23,316 nt of DNA from Rhizobiales bacterium CCH3-A5 (GCA_001556025.1 LSIB01000011.1:1-23316); one strand, 5' to 3'; shown: positions 16,313-23,316, counted from the stretch's first letter. Program-made: numbers and translations. Notes: generated from the letters alone by a model not told the origin.

Positions 16313-16387
16313 CTTAAGCTTGGCTAGCCTTGGCCTGGTAAGCCTTGGCCTTGCAAACCTCGGCGTTGCAAACCTCGGCCTGGCCGC
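16313..16387. repeat. 15-bp tandem repeat, 4 good copies plus one degenerate
   Basis: Consecutive 15-mers are CCTTGGCCTGGTAAG (16328–16342), CCTTGGCCTTGCAAA (16343–16357), CCTCGGCGTTGCAAA (16358–16372) and CCTCGGCCTGGCCGC (16373–16387); a weaker copy with 9 of 15 matches precedes them (16313–16327). Neighbouring copies share 11–13 of 15 bases, so the array looks like an old minisatellite. It lies 28–102 bp upstream of the acyl-CoA dehydrogenase start, in its likely promoter zone. Confidence 0.8.
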
Positions 16388-16506
16388 CGGATCGCATCTT
16401 TGATTTTGGCGTTGCCGCGATGGTAGCGAGGAACTATCCCCGACGCCACGCAGGCAATGCGCGATCTTGCGGCCGGAAGCGCCGGCAAGCCCTCATGCGC
16501 AACATA

Positions 16507-16520
16507 GTTTATATATAAAC
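16507..16520. promoter_or_regulatory. AT-rich perfect 14-bp palindrome, candidate operator
   Basis: GTTTATATATAAAC is a perfect palindrome with 12 of 14 bases A/T in very GC-rich surroundings. It lies 15 bp before the chosen GTG start of the Sua5-family gene. It could be a repressor site or contain a -10-like TATAAA element; the binding factor is unknown. Confidence 0.5.
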
Positions 16521-16535
16521 CATCTCAGGTCAATC

Positions 16536-17510
16536 GTGCGGCAGCAGCGCATCACCCGGCATCTGGACGCAAGCGAGGCCGGCATCGCGGAAGCCGCCGC
16601 ATTGCTGCGCGAGGGCGGGCTCGTCGCGCTGCCGACCGAGACGGTCTACGGGCTTGGCGCCGACGCCACCTCCGGCGCGGCCGTCGCCGGCATCTACGCG
16701 GCCAAGGAGCGGCCGAGCTTCAATCCGCTGATCGCGCATCTGCCCGATCTGGCGGCGGCGCAACGGCAGGGGCTGTTCGACGCCAACGCGCTGGCGCTGG
16801 CGCGCGCCTTCTGGCCGGGCCCGCTGACGCTGGTCGTTCCGGTTTCGCAGGGTTGCACCGTCAGCGATCTGGCGCGGGCCGGGCTCGGTACGGTGGCGCT
16901 GCGCGTGCCGTCGCACCCAATAGCGCAGGCCGTTCTGATGCAGGCCGGCCGCCCGATCGCCGCGCCCTCGGCCAATCGGTCGGGCCGCGTCAGCGCCACC
17001 AGCGCCGCCCATGTGCTGGCCGATCTCGACCGGCGGATCGACGCCGTGCTCGACGCAGGCCCGAGCGAGGTCGGGTTGGAATCGACCATCGTCGCCTGCC
17101 TCGCAGGCGCGCCACGACTGCTGCGGCCAGGCGGCATTCCGCGCGCCGCGATCGAGGGCGTGATCGGGCGGGCGCTGGTACTCGCCGGAGAGGCCGGGAA
17201 CGCGCCGATCGCGCCCGGCCTGCTCGCCTCGCATTATGCGCCGAAGGCCGGCGTCAGGCTGGAGGTGGCGGGGCCGGAAGCGGGCGAAGCCTGGCTTGGG
17301 TTCGGGCCGGAGCCGGAGGGTTCACCAGCCAGGATCGCGCTGAACCTCAGCCCGTCAGGCAATCTCGTCGAGGCGGCCGCAAACCTGTTTAGCCATCTGC
17401 GCCGTCTCGACGCGGCCGGGCCGGCCGGCATCGCGGTCGCGCCGATCCCGGATCACGGCCTCGGCGAAGCGATCAACGACAGGCTGAGACGCGCTGCCGC
17501 GCCGCGCTGA
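16536..17510 (+). CDS. L-threonylcarbamoyladenylate synthase (Sua5/YrdC family)
   Basis: This 324-aa Sua5-type protein has a YrdC domain (about 8–205) and a C-terminal Sua5 domain (about 225–324). It uses threonine, bicarbonate and ATP to make threonylcarbamoyl-AMP, the precursor for t6A37 in tRNAs that read ANN codons. Motifs are LPTETVYGLGADAT, KERPSFNPL (57–65), LRVPSHP, PSANRSGRVS and RPGGIP; the linker and C-terminal domain include ASHYAPKAGVRLEV, typical of Sua5 and absent from short TsaC. The GTG at 16536 is chosen because homology starts there and AGG lies 6 nt upstream; an in-frame TTG at 16467 would add 23 residues across the AT palindrome. The gene is followed 71 bp later by a LysR regulator. 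Confidence 0.93.
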   Translation: MRQQRITRHLDASEAGIAEAAALLREGGLVALPTETVYGLGADATSGAAVAGIYAAKERPSFNPLIAHLPDLAAAQRQGLFDANALALARAFWPGPLTLVVPVSQGCTVSDLARAGLGTVALRVPSHPIAQAVLMQAGRPIAAPSANRSGRVSATSAAHVLADLDRRIDAVLDAGPSEVGLESTIVACLAGAPRLLRPGGIPRAAIEGVIGRALVLAGEAGNAPIAPGLLASHYAPKAGVRLEVAGPEAGEAWLGFGPEPEGSPARIALNLSPSGNLVEAAANLFSHLRRLDAAGPAGIAVAPIPDHGLGEAINDRLRRAAAPR

Positions 17511-17523
17511 GAACAAGGCCTAA

Positions 17524-17539
17524 CTTGCAAGCATGCAAG
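17524..17539. promoter_or_regulatory. Inverted repeat CTTGCA-N4-TGCAAG upstream of the LysR gene
   Basis: The 6-bp arms (17524–17529 and 17534–17539) are perfect and the spacer is AGCA. The core contains a T-N11-A pattern, as in LysR-type binding boxes, and lies 42 bp upstream of the LysR-family start. An autoregulatory operator is plausible but unproven. Confidence 0.45.
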
Positions 17540-17549
17540 ATATCGGGTT

Positions 17550-17574
17550 GGGTTTCCGCAGAATCAGGAAACCC
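17550..17574 (+). promoter_or_regulatory. Leader hairpin covering the LysR-gene ribosome binding site
   Basis: GGGTTTCC (17550–17557) pairs perfectly with GGAAACCC (17567–17574) around a 9-nt loop. The right arm includes the AGGAAA-like ribosome site 7 nt before the ATG at 17582. The loop contains GAATC (17561–17565), a GANTC site of the kind methylated by CcrM. There is no T-run after it, so it is not a typical terminator for the upstream gene. Confidence 0.5.
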
Positions 17575-17581
17575 GCCGCCG

Positions 17582-18487
17582 ATGAACTCCAATCTCGCCT
17601 GGGACGATTTCCGCCTGATCAAGGCGATCGCCGACCATGACGGGCTCACCGGGGCAGCGGCCGCGCTGAACGTCAACCACTCCACCGTCTTCCGCCGTCT
17701 CGGGCAGATCGAGGAGCAACTCGGCCAGCCCTTGTTCGAGCGGCGCAAGACCGGCTACGTCGCGACCGTCGCCGGAGCGGAAATGGCGGCGCTGGCGGGC
17801 CGCATGGAGGAGGACGTTACCGCCTTCGGCCGCCGGCTGGCGGGCCGGGACGTCGCGCCGTCCGGCGAGGTGCGCGTCACCACCACCGACACGCTGTATC
17901 TCGCCATCCTGTTGCCGATCTTCGCCGCCTTCCGGCTGGTCCATCCGGCGATCCGGCTCGATGTCGTGATCGGCAACCAGACGCTCAACCTGTCGCGCCG
18001 CGACGCCGATGTCGCCATCCGTGCCAGCGACACGCCCGGCGAAACGCTGGTCGGACGCCGGCTCGCGACGCTGACCTGGGCGATCTACGGTCGCAAGGAG
18101 GACGGGCTTTCGCCCGACGAGAGCGCCGATCCCGAGCGGCTGTTCCAGCGCGACTGGGTCACGCTCGGCGACCAGCTCGGCTATGTGAAGGCCGCGCGCT
18201 ATGTCCGCGACCGTGTCGCGCCCGAAAAGATCGCGCTGAAGAGTTCGGCCGTGCTCGGCATGACCGAGGCCGTGGAGCAGGGGCTCGGCATCGGCCCCCT
18301 GCCCTGCTTCATCGCAGACCAGCGGCCGGGCCTGATCCGCCTGATGCCGCCCGATCCCGACTTCTCGACGGGGTTGTGGATCCTGACGCATCCCGACATC
18401 CGGAATGCGCCGAGGGTGCGGGCGTTCATGGAGTTCGTCGGCGGGGAGCTGGCGAAGAAACGCGGGCTGATCGAGGGTGGAGGCTAA
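17582..18487 (+). CDS. LysR family transcriptional regulator
   Basis: This 301-aa regulator has an N-terminal winged helix-turn-helix (about 5–62: [23 protein letters not shown], then [17 protein letters not shown] and LFERRKTGY) and a substrate-binding-like effector domain (about 90–295). HTH and linker spacing match LysR family norms, though [15 protein letters not shown] is a variant of the usual SQPAVSRQIxxLE pattern, as seen in a common Rhizobiales subgroup. The ATG at 17582 ([10 protein letters not shown]) is chosen because the domain begins there and an AGGAAA site precedes it; a TTG at 17525 would read through the leader repeats. Its stop shares bases with the stop of the convergent AcuI-type gene (CTAA, 4-bp overlap). 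The co-inducer and targets are unknown; adjacent genes are candidates. Confidence 0.93.
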   Translation: MNSNLAWDDFRLIKAIADHDGLTGAAAALNVNHSTVFRRLGQIEEQLGQPLFERRKTGYVATVAGAEMAALAGRMEEDVTAFGRRLAGRDVAPSGEVRVTTTDTLYLAILLPIFAAFRLVHPAIRLDVVIGNQTLNLSRRDADVAIRASDTPGETLVGRRLATLTWAIYGRKEDGLSPDESADPERLFQRDWVTLGDQLGYVKAARYVRDRVAPEKIALKSSAVLGMTEAVEQGLGIGPLPCFIADQRPGLIRLMPPDPDFSTGLWILTHPDIRNAPRVRAFMEFVGGELAKKRGLIEGGG

Positions 18488-19470
18488 CCCACCTCCACCA
18501 CCACCCGCCCGCGCACCTTGCCCTCCACGATCGCCTTCCCCGTCTCGATCACGCTCTCCAGCGGGATCGTCGTGGTCATGGTTGCGAGTTTTCCCCGGTC
18601 GAGGTCGCTCGCGAGCCTCGCCCAGGCCTCGAGCCGGCGCGGTTTCGGGCACATCACCGAATCCACCCCGAGCAGGGCCACGCCGCGCAGGATGAAGGGC
18701 GCGACCGAGGCCGGCAGGTCCATGCCCTGCGCCAGCCCGCAGGCTGCGACCGCGCCGCCATACTTCGTCATCGAAAGCAGATTGGCGAGCGTGTGCGAAC
18801 CGACTGCGTCGACGCCGGCGATCCAGCGCTCCTTGCCCAGCGGGCGGCCGGGTGCGGAGAGCTCGTTGCGGTCGATGATCTCGGCCGCACCGAGACCCTT
18901 GAGATAATCGGCCTCTTCCGCGCGGCCGGTCGAGGCGATGACATGCCAGCCCGCTTTCGCCAGCAGGGCAATCGCGACCGAGCCGACGCCGCCGGCAGCC
19001 CCCGTGACCACCACAGGGCCGTCCGAGGGCTTGAGGCCATGCTTCTCCAGCGCCAGCACGCAGAGCATGGCGGTGTAGCCGGCGGTGCCGATCGCCATGG
19101 CCTCGTCGGGGTTCATGCCGGCCGGCAGCGGCACCAGCCAGTCGCCCTTGACGCGGCTCTTCTGGGCATAGGCTCCAAGATGCGTCTCGCCCGTGCCCCA
19201 GCCATTGAGAATGACGAGGTCGCCCGGCTTGAAATCGGGGTGCTCGGAGGTCTCGACCCGGCCGGAGAAATCGATGCCGGGGATCATCGGCCAGCGCCGC
19301 ACCACCGGGGCCTTGCCGGTCAGCGCGAGCCCGTCCTTGTAGTTCACCGTCGAATGCGTGACGCGCACGGTGACGTCGCCTTCCATGAGATCACTTTCCG
19401 CGAAATCGGTGAAGGCGATGTTCGTGCCCGTTTCGCCCTTGGTCGCGACGAGGGCCTTGAAGGTGGACAT
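18484..19470 (-). CDS. acuI: MDR-family NADPH oxidoreductase, acrylyl-CoA reductase AcuI/YhdH type
   Basis: This 328-aa medium-chain dehydrogenase/reductase lacks the zinc-binding residues of alcohol dehydrogenases. The motif [22 protein letters not shown] (about 40–61), [20 protein letters not shown] and the nucleotide loop [10 protein letters not shown] (145–154) match the YhdH/AcuI group, which reduces the toxic acryloyl-CoA to propionyl-CoA with NADPH. Length fits (E. coli YhdH is 324 aa). The start at 19470 has GGAGA 5 nt upstream; the frame is open to 19563 but that part is low-quality sequence. It follows the MFS gene on the same strand with a REP-like hairpin between, so separate transcription is possible. 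The specific substrate is inferred from family. Confidence 0.9.
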   Translation of the reverse strand: MSTFKALVATKGETGTNIAFTDFAESDLMEGDVTVRVTHSTVNYKDGLALTGKAPVVRRWPMIPGIDFSGRVETSEHPDFKPGDLVILNGWGTGETHLGAYAQKSRVKGDWLVPLPAGMNPDEAMAIGTAGYTAMLCVLALEKHGLKPSDGPVVVTGAAGGVGSVAIALLAKAGWHVIASTGRAEEADYLKGLGAAEIIDRNELSAPGRPLGKERWIAGVDAVGSHTLANLLSMTKYGGAVAACGLAQGMDLPASVAPFILRGVALLGVDSVMCPKPRRLEAWARLASDLDRGKLATMTTTIPLESVIETGKAIVEGKVRGRVVVEVG

Positions 19471-19560
19471 GGGCGTCTCCTGAGCTTTGCGCGCAGGAAA
19501 TACGCGCGGCACGCGACGCGCAACCCCGCGCGCCGTGCATCTTTGGTCAGCCCCTTTTGT

Positions 19561-19596
19561 CATTCCGGGGCAGGCCCAAGGCCTGAACCCGGAATG
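19561..19596. repeat. REP-like palindromic element
   Basis: CATTCCGGG (19561–19569) pairs with CCCGGAATG (19588–19596), and inside them CAGGCC (19571–19576) pairs with GGCCTG (19580–19585) around a CAA loop; the only interruption is a G/AA internal loop. That makes a 15-bp two-part stem 9 bp downstream of the MFS stop codon. There is no T-run on either strand, so a Rho-independent terminator is unlikely. The form resembles dispersed palindromic intergenic repeats of Alphaproteobacteria. Confidence 0.7.
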
Positions 19597-19605
19597 CCAA
19601 CGACG

Positions 19606-20856
19606 TTACGCCGGCTGCGCGACCGGGCGCTCCACCGCCTTCTCGACGATCGGCAGGTTGATCAGCGCCGATGCGATGCCGAGCGCGATCGAGAGCCACC
19701 AGACGATCTGGTATGAGCCGAAGGCCTCGTAGAGCACGCCGCCGAGCAGCACGCCGAGGAAACCGCCGACCTGATGCGAGAAGAAGGCGAAGCCGTAGAG
19801 CATCGCCATGTACTTCGTGCCGAACATCAGCATGACCAGCGAGGAGGTCGGCGGGATGGTCGAGAGCCAGAACAGGCCGATCACCGCCCCAAAAGCCAGC
19901 GCCGTCGCCGGGCTCGGCGGCAGCAGGATGAAGGCGAGGATGGCGAGCGAGCGGCCGAGATAGATCAGCGCCAGCAGGTGGCGCTTGGGCATGCGCGAGG
20001 TCAGCCAGCCCGAGCCGAGCGAGCCCGCCGCGTTGGCGAGCCCGATGATGGCCAGCGTCCAGCCGCCGACCCAGGCCGCCATGCCGACATCCTTGAGATA
20101 GGCCGGCATATGCGCGGTGATGAAGGCGAGCTGGAAACCGCAGGTGAAGAAACCGAGCACCAGCAGCACATAGGAGCGGTGCTGGAACGCCTCCGACAGC
20201 GCCTGCGCGATCGACTGGCTAGGCAGGCTGGCGGCCGCCGCGGTCTGCGCGGTGCTCAGCTTGCGGCTGGCCAGCACGACCGTCAGCGGCATCACCAGCA
20301 GCACGCTGGCCGCAAAGACATAGAGCGCCTGGTGCCAGCCGAGCTGCTCGATCAGCACGTTGCCGATCGGCGGGAACAGGAACTGGCCGAAAGAGCCCGC
20401 CGCAGTGCCCATGCCGAAGGCCATCGGCCGCCAGCTCTCGGGCAGGAGCTTGCCGAAGGCCGCGAGCACGAGGTTGAAGGAGCAGGCCGAGAGGCCGAAG
20501 CCGATCAGCACGCCGGCGCCCAGATGCATGGCGAGCGGCGTCGAGGCCATGCCCATCACCACCAGGCCCAGCGCATAGAGAACCGCGCCGAAGCAGAGCA
20601 CGCGGATGGTGCCGAAGCGGTCCGCGATCGCGCCGGCGAAGGGCGCGCCGACACCCCAGAGCAGGTTCTGGATCGCGATGGCGAGGCTGAAGGTGTCGCG
20701 GCCCCAGCCGAATTCCAGCGTCATCGGGATCTGGAACAGGCCGGCGCTGGCGCGCGGGCCGAAGGTGATCAGCGCGATCAGGCAGCCGCCGGCGACGATG
20801 ATCTCCGGCGCATAGGTCCGCGGGGCCTTTTCGCTGGTGGCAGGCTCGGCGCTCAT
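19606..20856 (-). CDS. MFS transporter, 12 predicted membrane segments
   Basis: This 416-aa inner-membrane protein of the major facilitator superfamily has about 12 hydrophobic segments. The first runs from about residue 17 to 37 and motif A-like GAIADRFGTIR is at 75–85 between TM2 and TM3. A charged central loop (about 200–225, ASRKLSTAQ) separates the halves; the second half has SGWLTSRMPKRHLL. The overall look suits the oxalate/formate antiporter or monocarboxylate-type MFS group, which imports small organic acids, but the substrate is not readable. The Met at 20856 is chosen because GGAGA lies 7 nt upstream; the frame extends to 20955 without a good site. It is divergent from the cell wall hydrolase and upstream of the AcuI-type gene. 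Confidence 0.9.
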   Translation of the reverse strand: MSAEPATSEKAPRTYAPEIIVAGGCLIALITFGPRASAGLFQIPMTLEFGWGRDTFSLAIAIQNLLWGVGAPFAGAIADRFGTIRVLCFGAVLYALGLVVMGMASTPLAMHLGAGVLIGFGLSACSFNLVLAAFGKLLPESWRPMAFGMGTAAGSFGQFLFPPIGNVLIEQLGWHQALYVFAASVLLVMPLTVVLASRKLSTAQTAAAASLPSQSIAQALSEAFQHRSYVLLVLGFFTCGFQLAFITAHMPAYLKDVGMAAWVGGWTLAIIGLANAAGSLGSGWLTSRMPKRHLLALIYLGRSLAILAFILLPPSPATALAFGAVIGLFWLSTIPPTSSLVMLMFGTKYMAMLYGFAFFSHQVGGFLGVLLGGVLYEAFGSYQIVWWLSIALGIASALINLPIVEKAVERPVAQPA

Positions 20857-20957
20857 GGGCGGATCTCCGGCGGCGGCATTTTCGTGTGTCTGCACGATAG
20901 CGCCGCGCACCGCAGCGCAACAACGCCATTTCGTGACGTCGGACATCACCGGCATGC

Positions 20958-22400
20958 ATGGCCGCCGGCAGATTGCTCCGCATTCTCCTCACCCTGTTAA
21001 CCCCGCCTCAACCCTGCGACGAGATCATCGGCCTGTCGCATCTTGGCCACGCCGGCAGCTGCGGCCGGTGCGGCGTCGAGCGTGAGTGGGCGGCTTTGGG
21101 TCAGTTGCGTAGGCACAGGCGGACACGGCGCAAGCGCTCGCTCAGGCTGCAATGGGCGTTGGCCACGGCCGCGCCCTGGGCGCTGTCGGCCGGGCTTCTG
21201 GTCTCCTTCACCGCCTCGGCCGGCCAGGCCGACCATCCCGACGGCCTGCCGGCCTCGCTGATCCAGCGCGCCGCGCCCGCCGCGCAATCGGCGCTGGCGG
21301 AAGGCCCTTCCTTGCTCGTCGCCGCCAGCGCCTTCCGCCTGCCCGGGCTTTCACTCTCCTCATCCTTCCAGCAGGCGCATCTCTCGCACGAGACGCCGGA
21401 GCGCCGCGTCTCGATCGACCCGCGCCAGCCGCGCGAGGACATGAAACGTTCGGCCAAGGCGTTTCCCGAGATCGACCGCAGCGCCAAGGGCGACCCGCTG
21501 CCGGGCCTGCGGCCTAGCCTGTCTCAGCGCGCCAACCCGGTCGAACTCACCGCGATCGTCTTCGGCGACACGCAGCCGGGGCTGATCTCGGGCGGTTTCT
21601 CGCTGGACGCGCTGCGCGAAGCCGAGGGCATCGAAGGGCCGCAGACCGGCTTCGTGCCCTATGCCAATGAGGAGGGCCTGACCGACCCGGCGCTCTCGGA
21701 CGCCTCGCCGAGTTCGCTCAAACCCCTTATCGCCTCGCCGCGCGCCGCCGAACTCCATCTGGAGAGCATCGACGGCTCGACGCCCTTCGCCTCGGGCCGC
21801 GCCGCGACGACGGCCTCGACCACGCCCTCCGTGCGCTACGACGTGGTGACGCTTGCGCCCGCCGCGCCGCCGGCCGTCCTCGTGGCGCTGCCGCGCGCCA
21901 CACCGACCGCGAAAACTCCCGCGGTTGCGGCGCTGCCCAAGGCCGCACCCGGCCCGCGCGAGATCTACACCAGCCTGATCGCCGAGGGCGACATGGCCCG
22001 CCAGCAGCGCTGCCTTGCGGAGGCGGTCTATTTCGAGGCGCGCTCGGAATCTGAGGAGGGCCGCGCGGCCGTCGCGCAGGTGGTGCTCAACCGGGTCAAG
22101 AGCGAGCTTTACCCGAACACGGTCTGCGGCGTGGTCTACCAGAACAGCCACCGGCATCTGGCCTGCCAGTTCACCTTCACCTGCGAGGGCAAATCCCTGC
22201 GCATCACCGAGCCGGAACCCTGGCGCGCCGCCGTCCGCATCGCGCGCGAGGTCTATGACGGCACGACCTATCTGCCCGAGGTGGGCGCCTCGACGCATTA
22301 CCACGCGCAATATGTGAAGCCGTATTGGGCGCGGAAGCTGAAGAAGATGGATACGATCGGCCAGCATGTGTTTTACAAGCTGCGGCCGGGGCAGACTTGA
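20958..22400 (+). CDS. SleB-type cell wall hydrolase (Hydrolase_2)
   Basis: The product is up to 480 aa. Its C-terminal domain (about 350–475) is a SleB/Hydrolase_2 peptidoglycan hydrolase: CLAEAVYFEARSE with Glu355 and Glu360 as candidate catalytic acids, VAQVVLNRV, LYPNTVCGVVYQN, CQFTFTCEG, and STHYHAQYVKPYW. Such enzymes act on glycan strands, as lytic transglycosylases or related activities. One membrane segment follows a basic run (RRHRRTRRKR, about 51–60; hydrophobic about 67–88), so it is inner-membrane anchored with a long, Ala/Pro/Ser-rich periplasmic linker. The start is doubtful: from ATG 20958 the first 45 residues look non-coding, while TTG at 21096 or 21105 would place the basic run at the N-terminus and leave a CtrA-like site (20997–21011) in the promoter. 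Confidence 0.85.
   Translation: MAAGRLLRILLTLLTPPQPCDEIIGLSHLGHAGSCGRCGVEREWAALGQLRRHRRTRRKRSLRLQWALATAAPWALSAGLLVSFTASAGQADHPDGLPASLIQRAAPAAQSALAEGPSLLVAASAFRLPGLSLSSSFQQAHLSHETPERRVSIDPRQPREDMKRSAKAFPEIDRSAKGDPLPGLRPSLSQRANPVELTAIVFGDTQPGLISGGFSLDALREAEGIEGPQTGFVPYANEEGLTDPALSDASPSSLKPLIASPRAAELHLESIDGSTPFASGRAATTASTTPSVRYDVVTLAPAAPPAVLVALPRATPTAKTPAVAALPKAAPGPREIYTSLIAEGDMARQQRCLAEAVYFEARSESEEGRAAVAQVVLNRVKSELYPNTVCGVVYQNSHRHLACQFTFTCEGKSLRITEPEPWRAAVRIAREVYDGTTYLPEVGASTHYHAQYVKPYWARKLKKMDTIGQHVFYKLRPGQT
20997..21011. promoter_or_regulatory. Near-consensus CtrA box TTAA-N7-TCAA
   Basis: TTAA (20997–21000) and TCAA (21008–21011) are separated by 7 nt and match 7 of the 8 defined bases of the CtrA consensus. 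It lies within the longest frame of the cell wall hydrolase gene but would be 85–94 bp upstream of the alternative TTG starts. Function is inferred only from the match. Confidence 0.3.
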
Positions 22401-22468
22401 GGGGTGTGTAGCGTGAAGTTTCGAATGGCAATGAGCGAACGATCAGATGGCAACAAACGGCTATTTCG

Positions 22469-23260
22469 TCAGCGGCCCATGTGCCTCTGAAACTGGCTAA
22501 TTGCTGGCTCCATGTTGAAGGTACTAGGTTCGCGAGCTGAGATGCCGAGACCGCGCCAAATTTCCTTCTCCATGGCGCCAAAGAGCACTCTGCCGCTATC
22601 GGCTGTCGTATAGACGAATGGGCCGATACGGACGGGCTCAGGTAGGTACTGCCGACCCTCTTGGTCTGCAAACATGCGGTCATCCTTATGATGAGATCCC
22701 GCTCCAAGGGACCGCAAGGTACAGTCGAGCTCGAACGGCACGCCAGGCTTGCCAGCCTCACGGCGAAGGATTTCGACCATTGCGAGTATCTGCGCTGCTG
22801 GAGTCATGAGCCAAAGCGGATGTACGACGGCTCGGCCTTCGATAGATGCCGCTTTCCGAAAGCCAAAGACCTCAATCGTTCCATCGTCGCGAACTATCCA
22901 GCGAGATGGGCCGCTGCTGATTACATCAAATCCGTGCGCAATCGGTTGAGGCTGCCAGCTGACAGCTCCGTCGCCGAAAGGGACAGGTAAGCTTTCTTCA
23001 ATCAAGAGCCTCCGTTCCGGCCGGAGCAGCCGCGCGAAATTAGTCCGCACGTCCAACCCGACATGTTCCAGAGACTCATGGGGATACGCGCAAAACCGAG
23101 CAAAAATACCCGGCTCCTGCGGGTTGGGAATCTCGGCGAGCGACCAAAGAGCCCCAAGTTGACTGCATTGCTGAAGATAGTCGTCTGCTCGCTTCCGAGC
23201 CTCTTCTATTTTTTCGACCCGTGTGCGGGCTTCCCAAAACACGTTCTGGAGGTCTCGCAT
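22469..23260 (-). CDS. Hypothetical protein of lower GC, unrecognised family (263 aa)
   Basis: I do not recognise this protein. It is soluble, without signal peptide or membrane segments. The first 35 residues (WEARTRVEKIEEARKRADDYLQQ) look like a charged amphipathic helix or short coiled coil. The middle contains RWIVRDDGTIEVFGFRKAAS, and the rest is mixed alpha/beta. The start at 23260 has a weak GCAGG site 7 nt upstream, and an in-frame TAG at 23300–23302 shows the frame is not simply truncated by the window edge. Composition differs from the neighbours: I counted 34/60 GC at 22681–22740 and 30/60 at 23161–23220, against 43/60 at 21061–21120. That suggests recent transfer or a fragment of an accessory gene. 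No mobility gene is visible beside it. Confidence 0.65.
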   Translation of the reverse strand: MRDLQNVFWEARTRVEKIEEARKRADDYLQQCSQLGALWSLAEIPNPQEPGIFARFCAYPHESLEHVGLDVRTNFARLLRPERRLLIEESLPVPFGDGAVSWQPQPIAHGFDVISSGPSRWIVRDDGTIEVFGFRKAASIEGRAVVHPLWLMTPAAQILAMVEILRREAGKPGVPFELDCTLRSLGAGSHHKDDRMFADQEGRQYLPEPVRIGPFVYTTADSGRVLFGAMEKEIWRGLGISAREPSTFNMEPAISQFQRHMGR

Positions 23261-23316
23261 CGACTGGCCTGCTGCCGGTTCTGTGGACGGTCGGTTAGGC
23301 TAATCCGACCTTCTTT

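Larger units (their letters stand above)
16286..16535. promoter_or_regulatory. Divergent regulatory region (250 bp)
   Basis: This gap separates the acyl-CoA dehydrogenase operon (minus) from the Sua5-family gene (plus) and should hold both promoters. From left to right it contains the minus-strand ribosome site, a run of 15-bp tandem repeats (16313–16387), about 120 bp with no feature I can name, and the AT-rich palindrome at 16507–16520. No RNA gene was seen. No promoter elements were assigned with confidence. Confidence 0.6.

Noticed and set aside
14510..19470. A DMSP degradation cluster, given a DmdC-like dehydrogenase and an AcuI-type reductase nearby
   Set aside because: No DmdA, DmdB, DmdD or DMSP lyase gene is present, the two genes are not co-transcribed, and both families have broad housekeeping roles.

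Overview
The window is GC-rich DNA with tightly packed genes, short gaps and many overlaps. The gene content (dxs–tlyA, SRAP, PatB, a DmdC-like acyl-CoA dehydrogenase, a SleB-type cell wall hydrolase) and apparent CtrA-type (TTAA-N7-TTAA) and CcrM-type (GANTC) sites point to an alphaproteobacterium, most likely Hyphomicrobiales (Rhizobiales) and possibly Bosea-like. The genus is inferred from general resemblance; no search was run.

Layout. (1) 1–3449: the 3' part of dxs followed by tlyA on the plus strand, a minus-strand hypothetical gene divergent from an SRAP (YedK/HMCES) gene, then a small Cys-containing hypothetical on the minus strand. (2) 3693–6583: a gamma-glutamyltransferase-family Ntn hydrolase and a PatB/MalY-type C-S lyase/aminotransferase, both plus strand. 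(3) 6647–9315: minus-strand pair, an RNA m5U-type methyltransferase followed by an FAD-linked D-2-hydroxyacid dehydrogenase, divergent from cysK (9428–10474). (4) 10481–12689: secreted histidine phosphatase (minus), MOSC protein (plus) and CorA (minus), the last two overlapping tail to tail. (5) 12786–16285: a minus-strand operon of acyl-CoA dehydrogenase and two SDRs, with a 4-bp GTGA overlap and a 12-bp gap. (6) 16286–18487: a 250-bp divergent region carrying 15-bp tandem repeats and an AT-rich palindrome, then a Sua5-family tRNA-modification gene and a LysR regulator with two inverted repeats in its leader. (7) 18484–20856: an AcuI/YhdH-type reductase and an MFS transporter (minus), separated by a REP-like hairpin. 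(8) 20958–22400: a SleB-type cell wall hydrolase. (9) 22469–23260: an unrecognised minus-strand gene of visibly lower GC, a candidate recent acquisition.

How the genes fit together. Most are core housekeeping: isoprenoid precursor synthesis, rRNA/tRNA modification, cysteine synthesis, Mg2+ transport and abasic-site repair. The acyl-CoA dehydrogenase/SDR operon and the nearby AcuI-type reductase suggest acyl-CoA catabolism. The GGT-like and PatB-like pair could act in sequence on glutathione or cysteine S-conjugates (inference). I saw no tRNA, rRNA, CRISPR array, insertion sequence, phage module or defence system, and no clear new multi-gene system. The most interesting leftovers are regulatory sequences: CtrA-like sites, the minisatellite, the AT palindrome, the LysR leader hairpin over its ribosome binding site, and the low-GC gene at the right edge.
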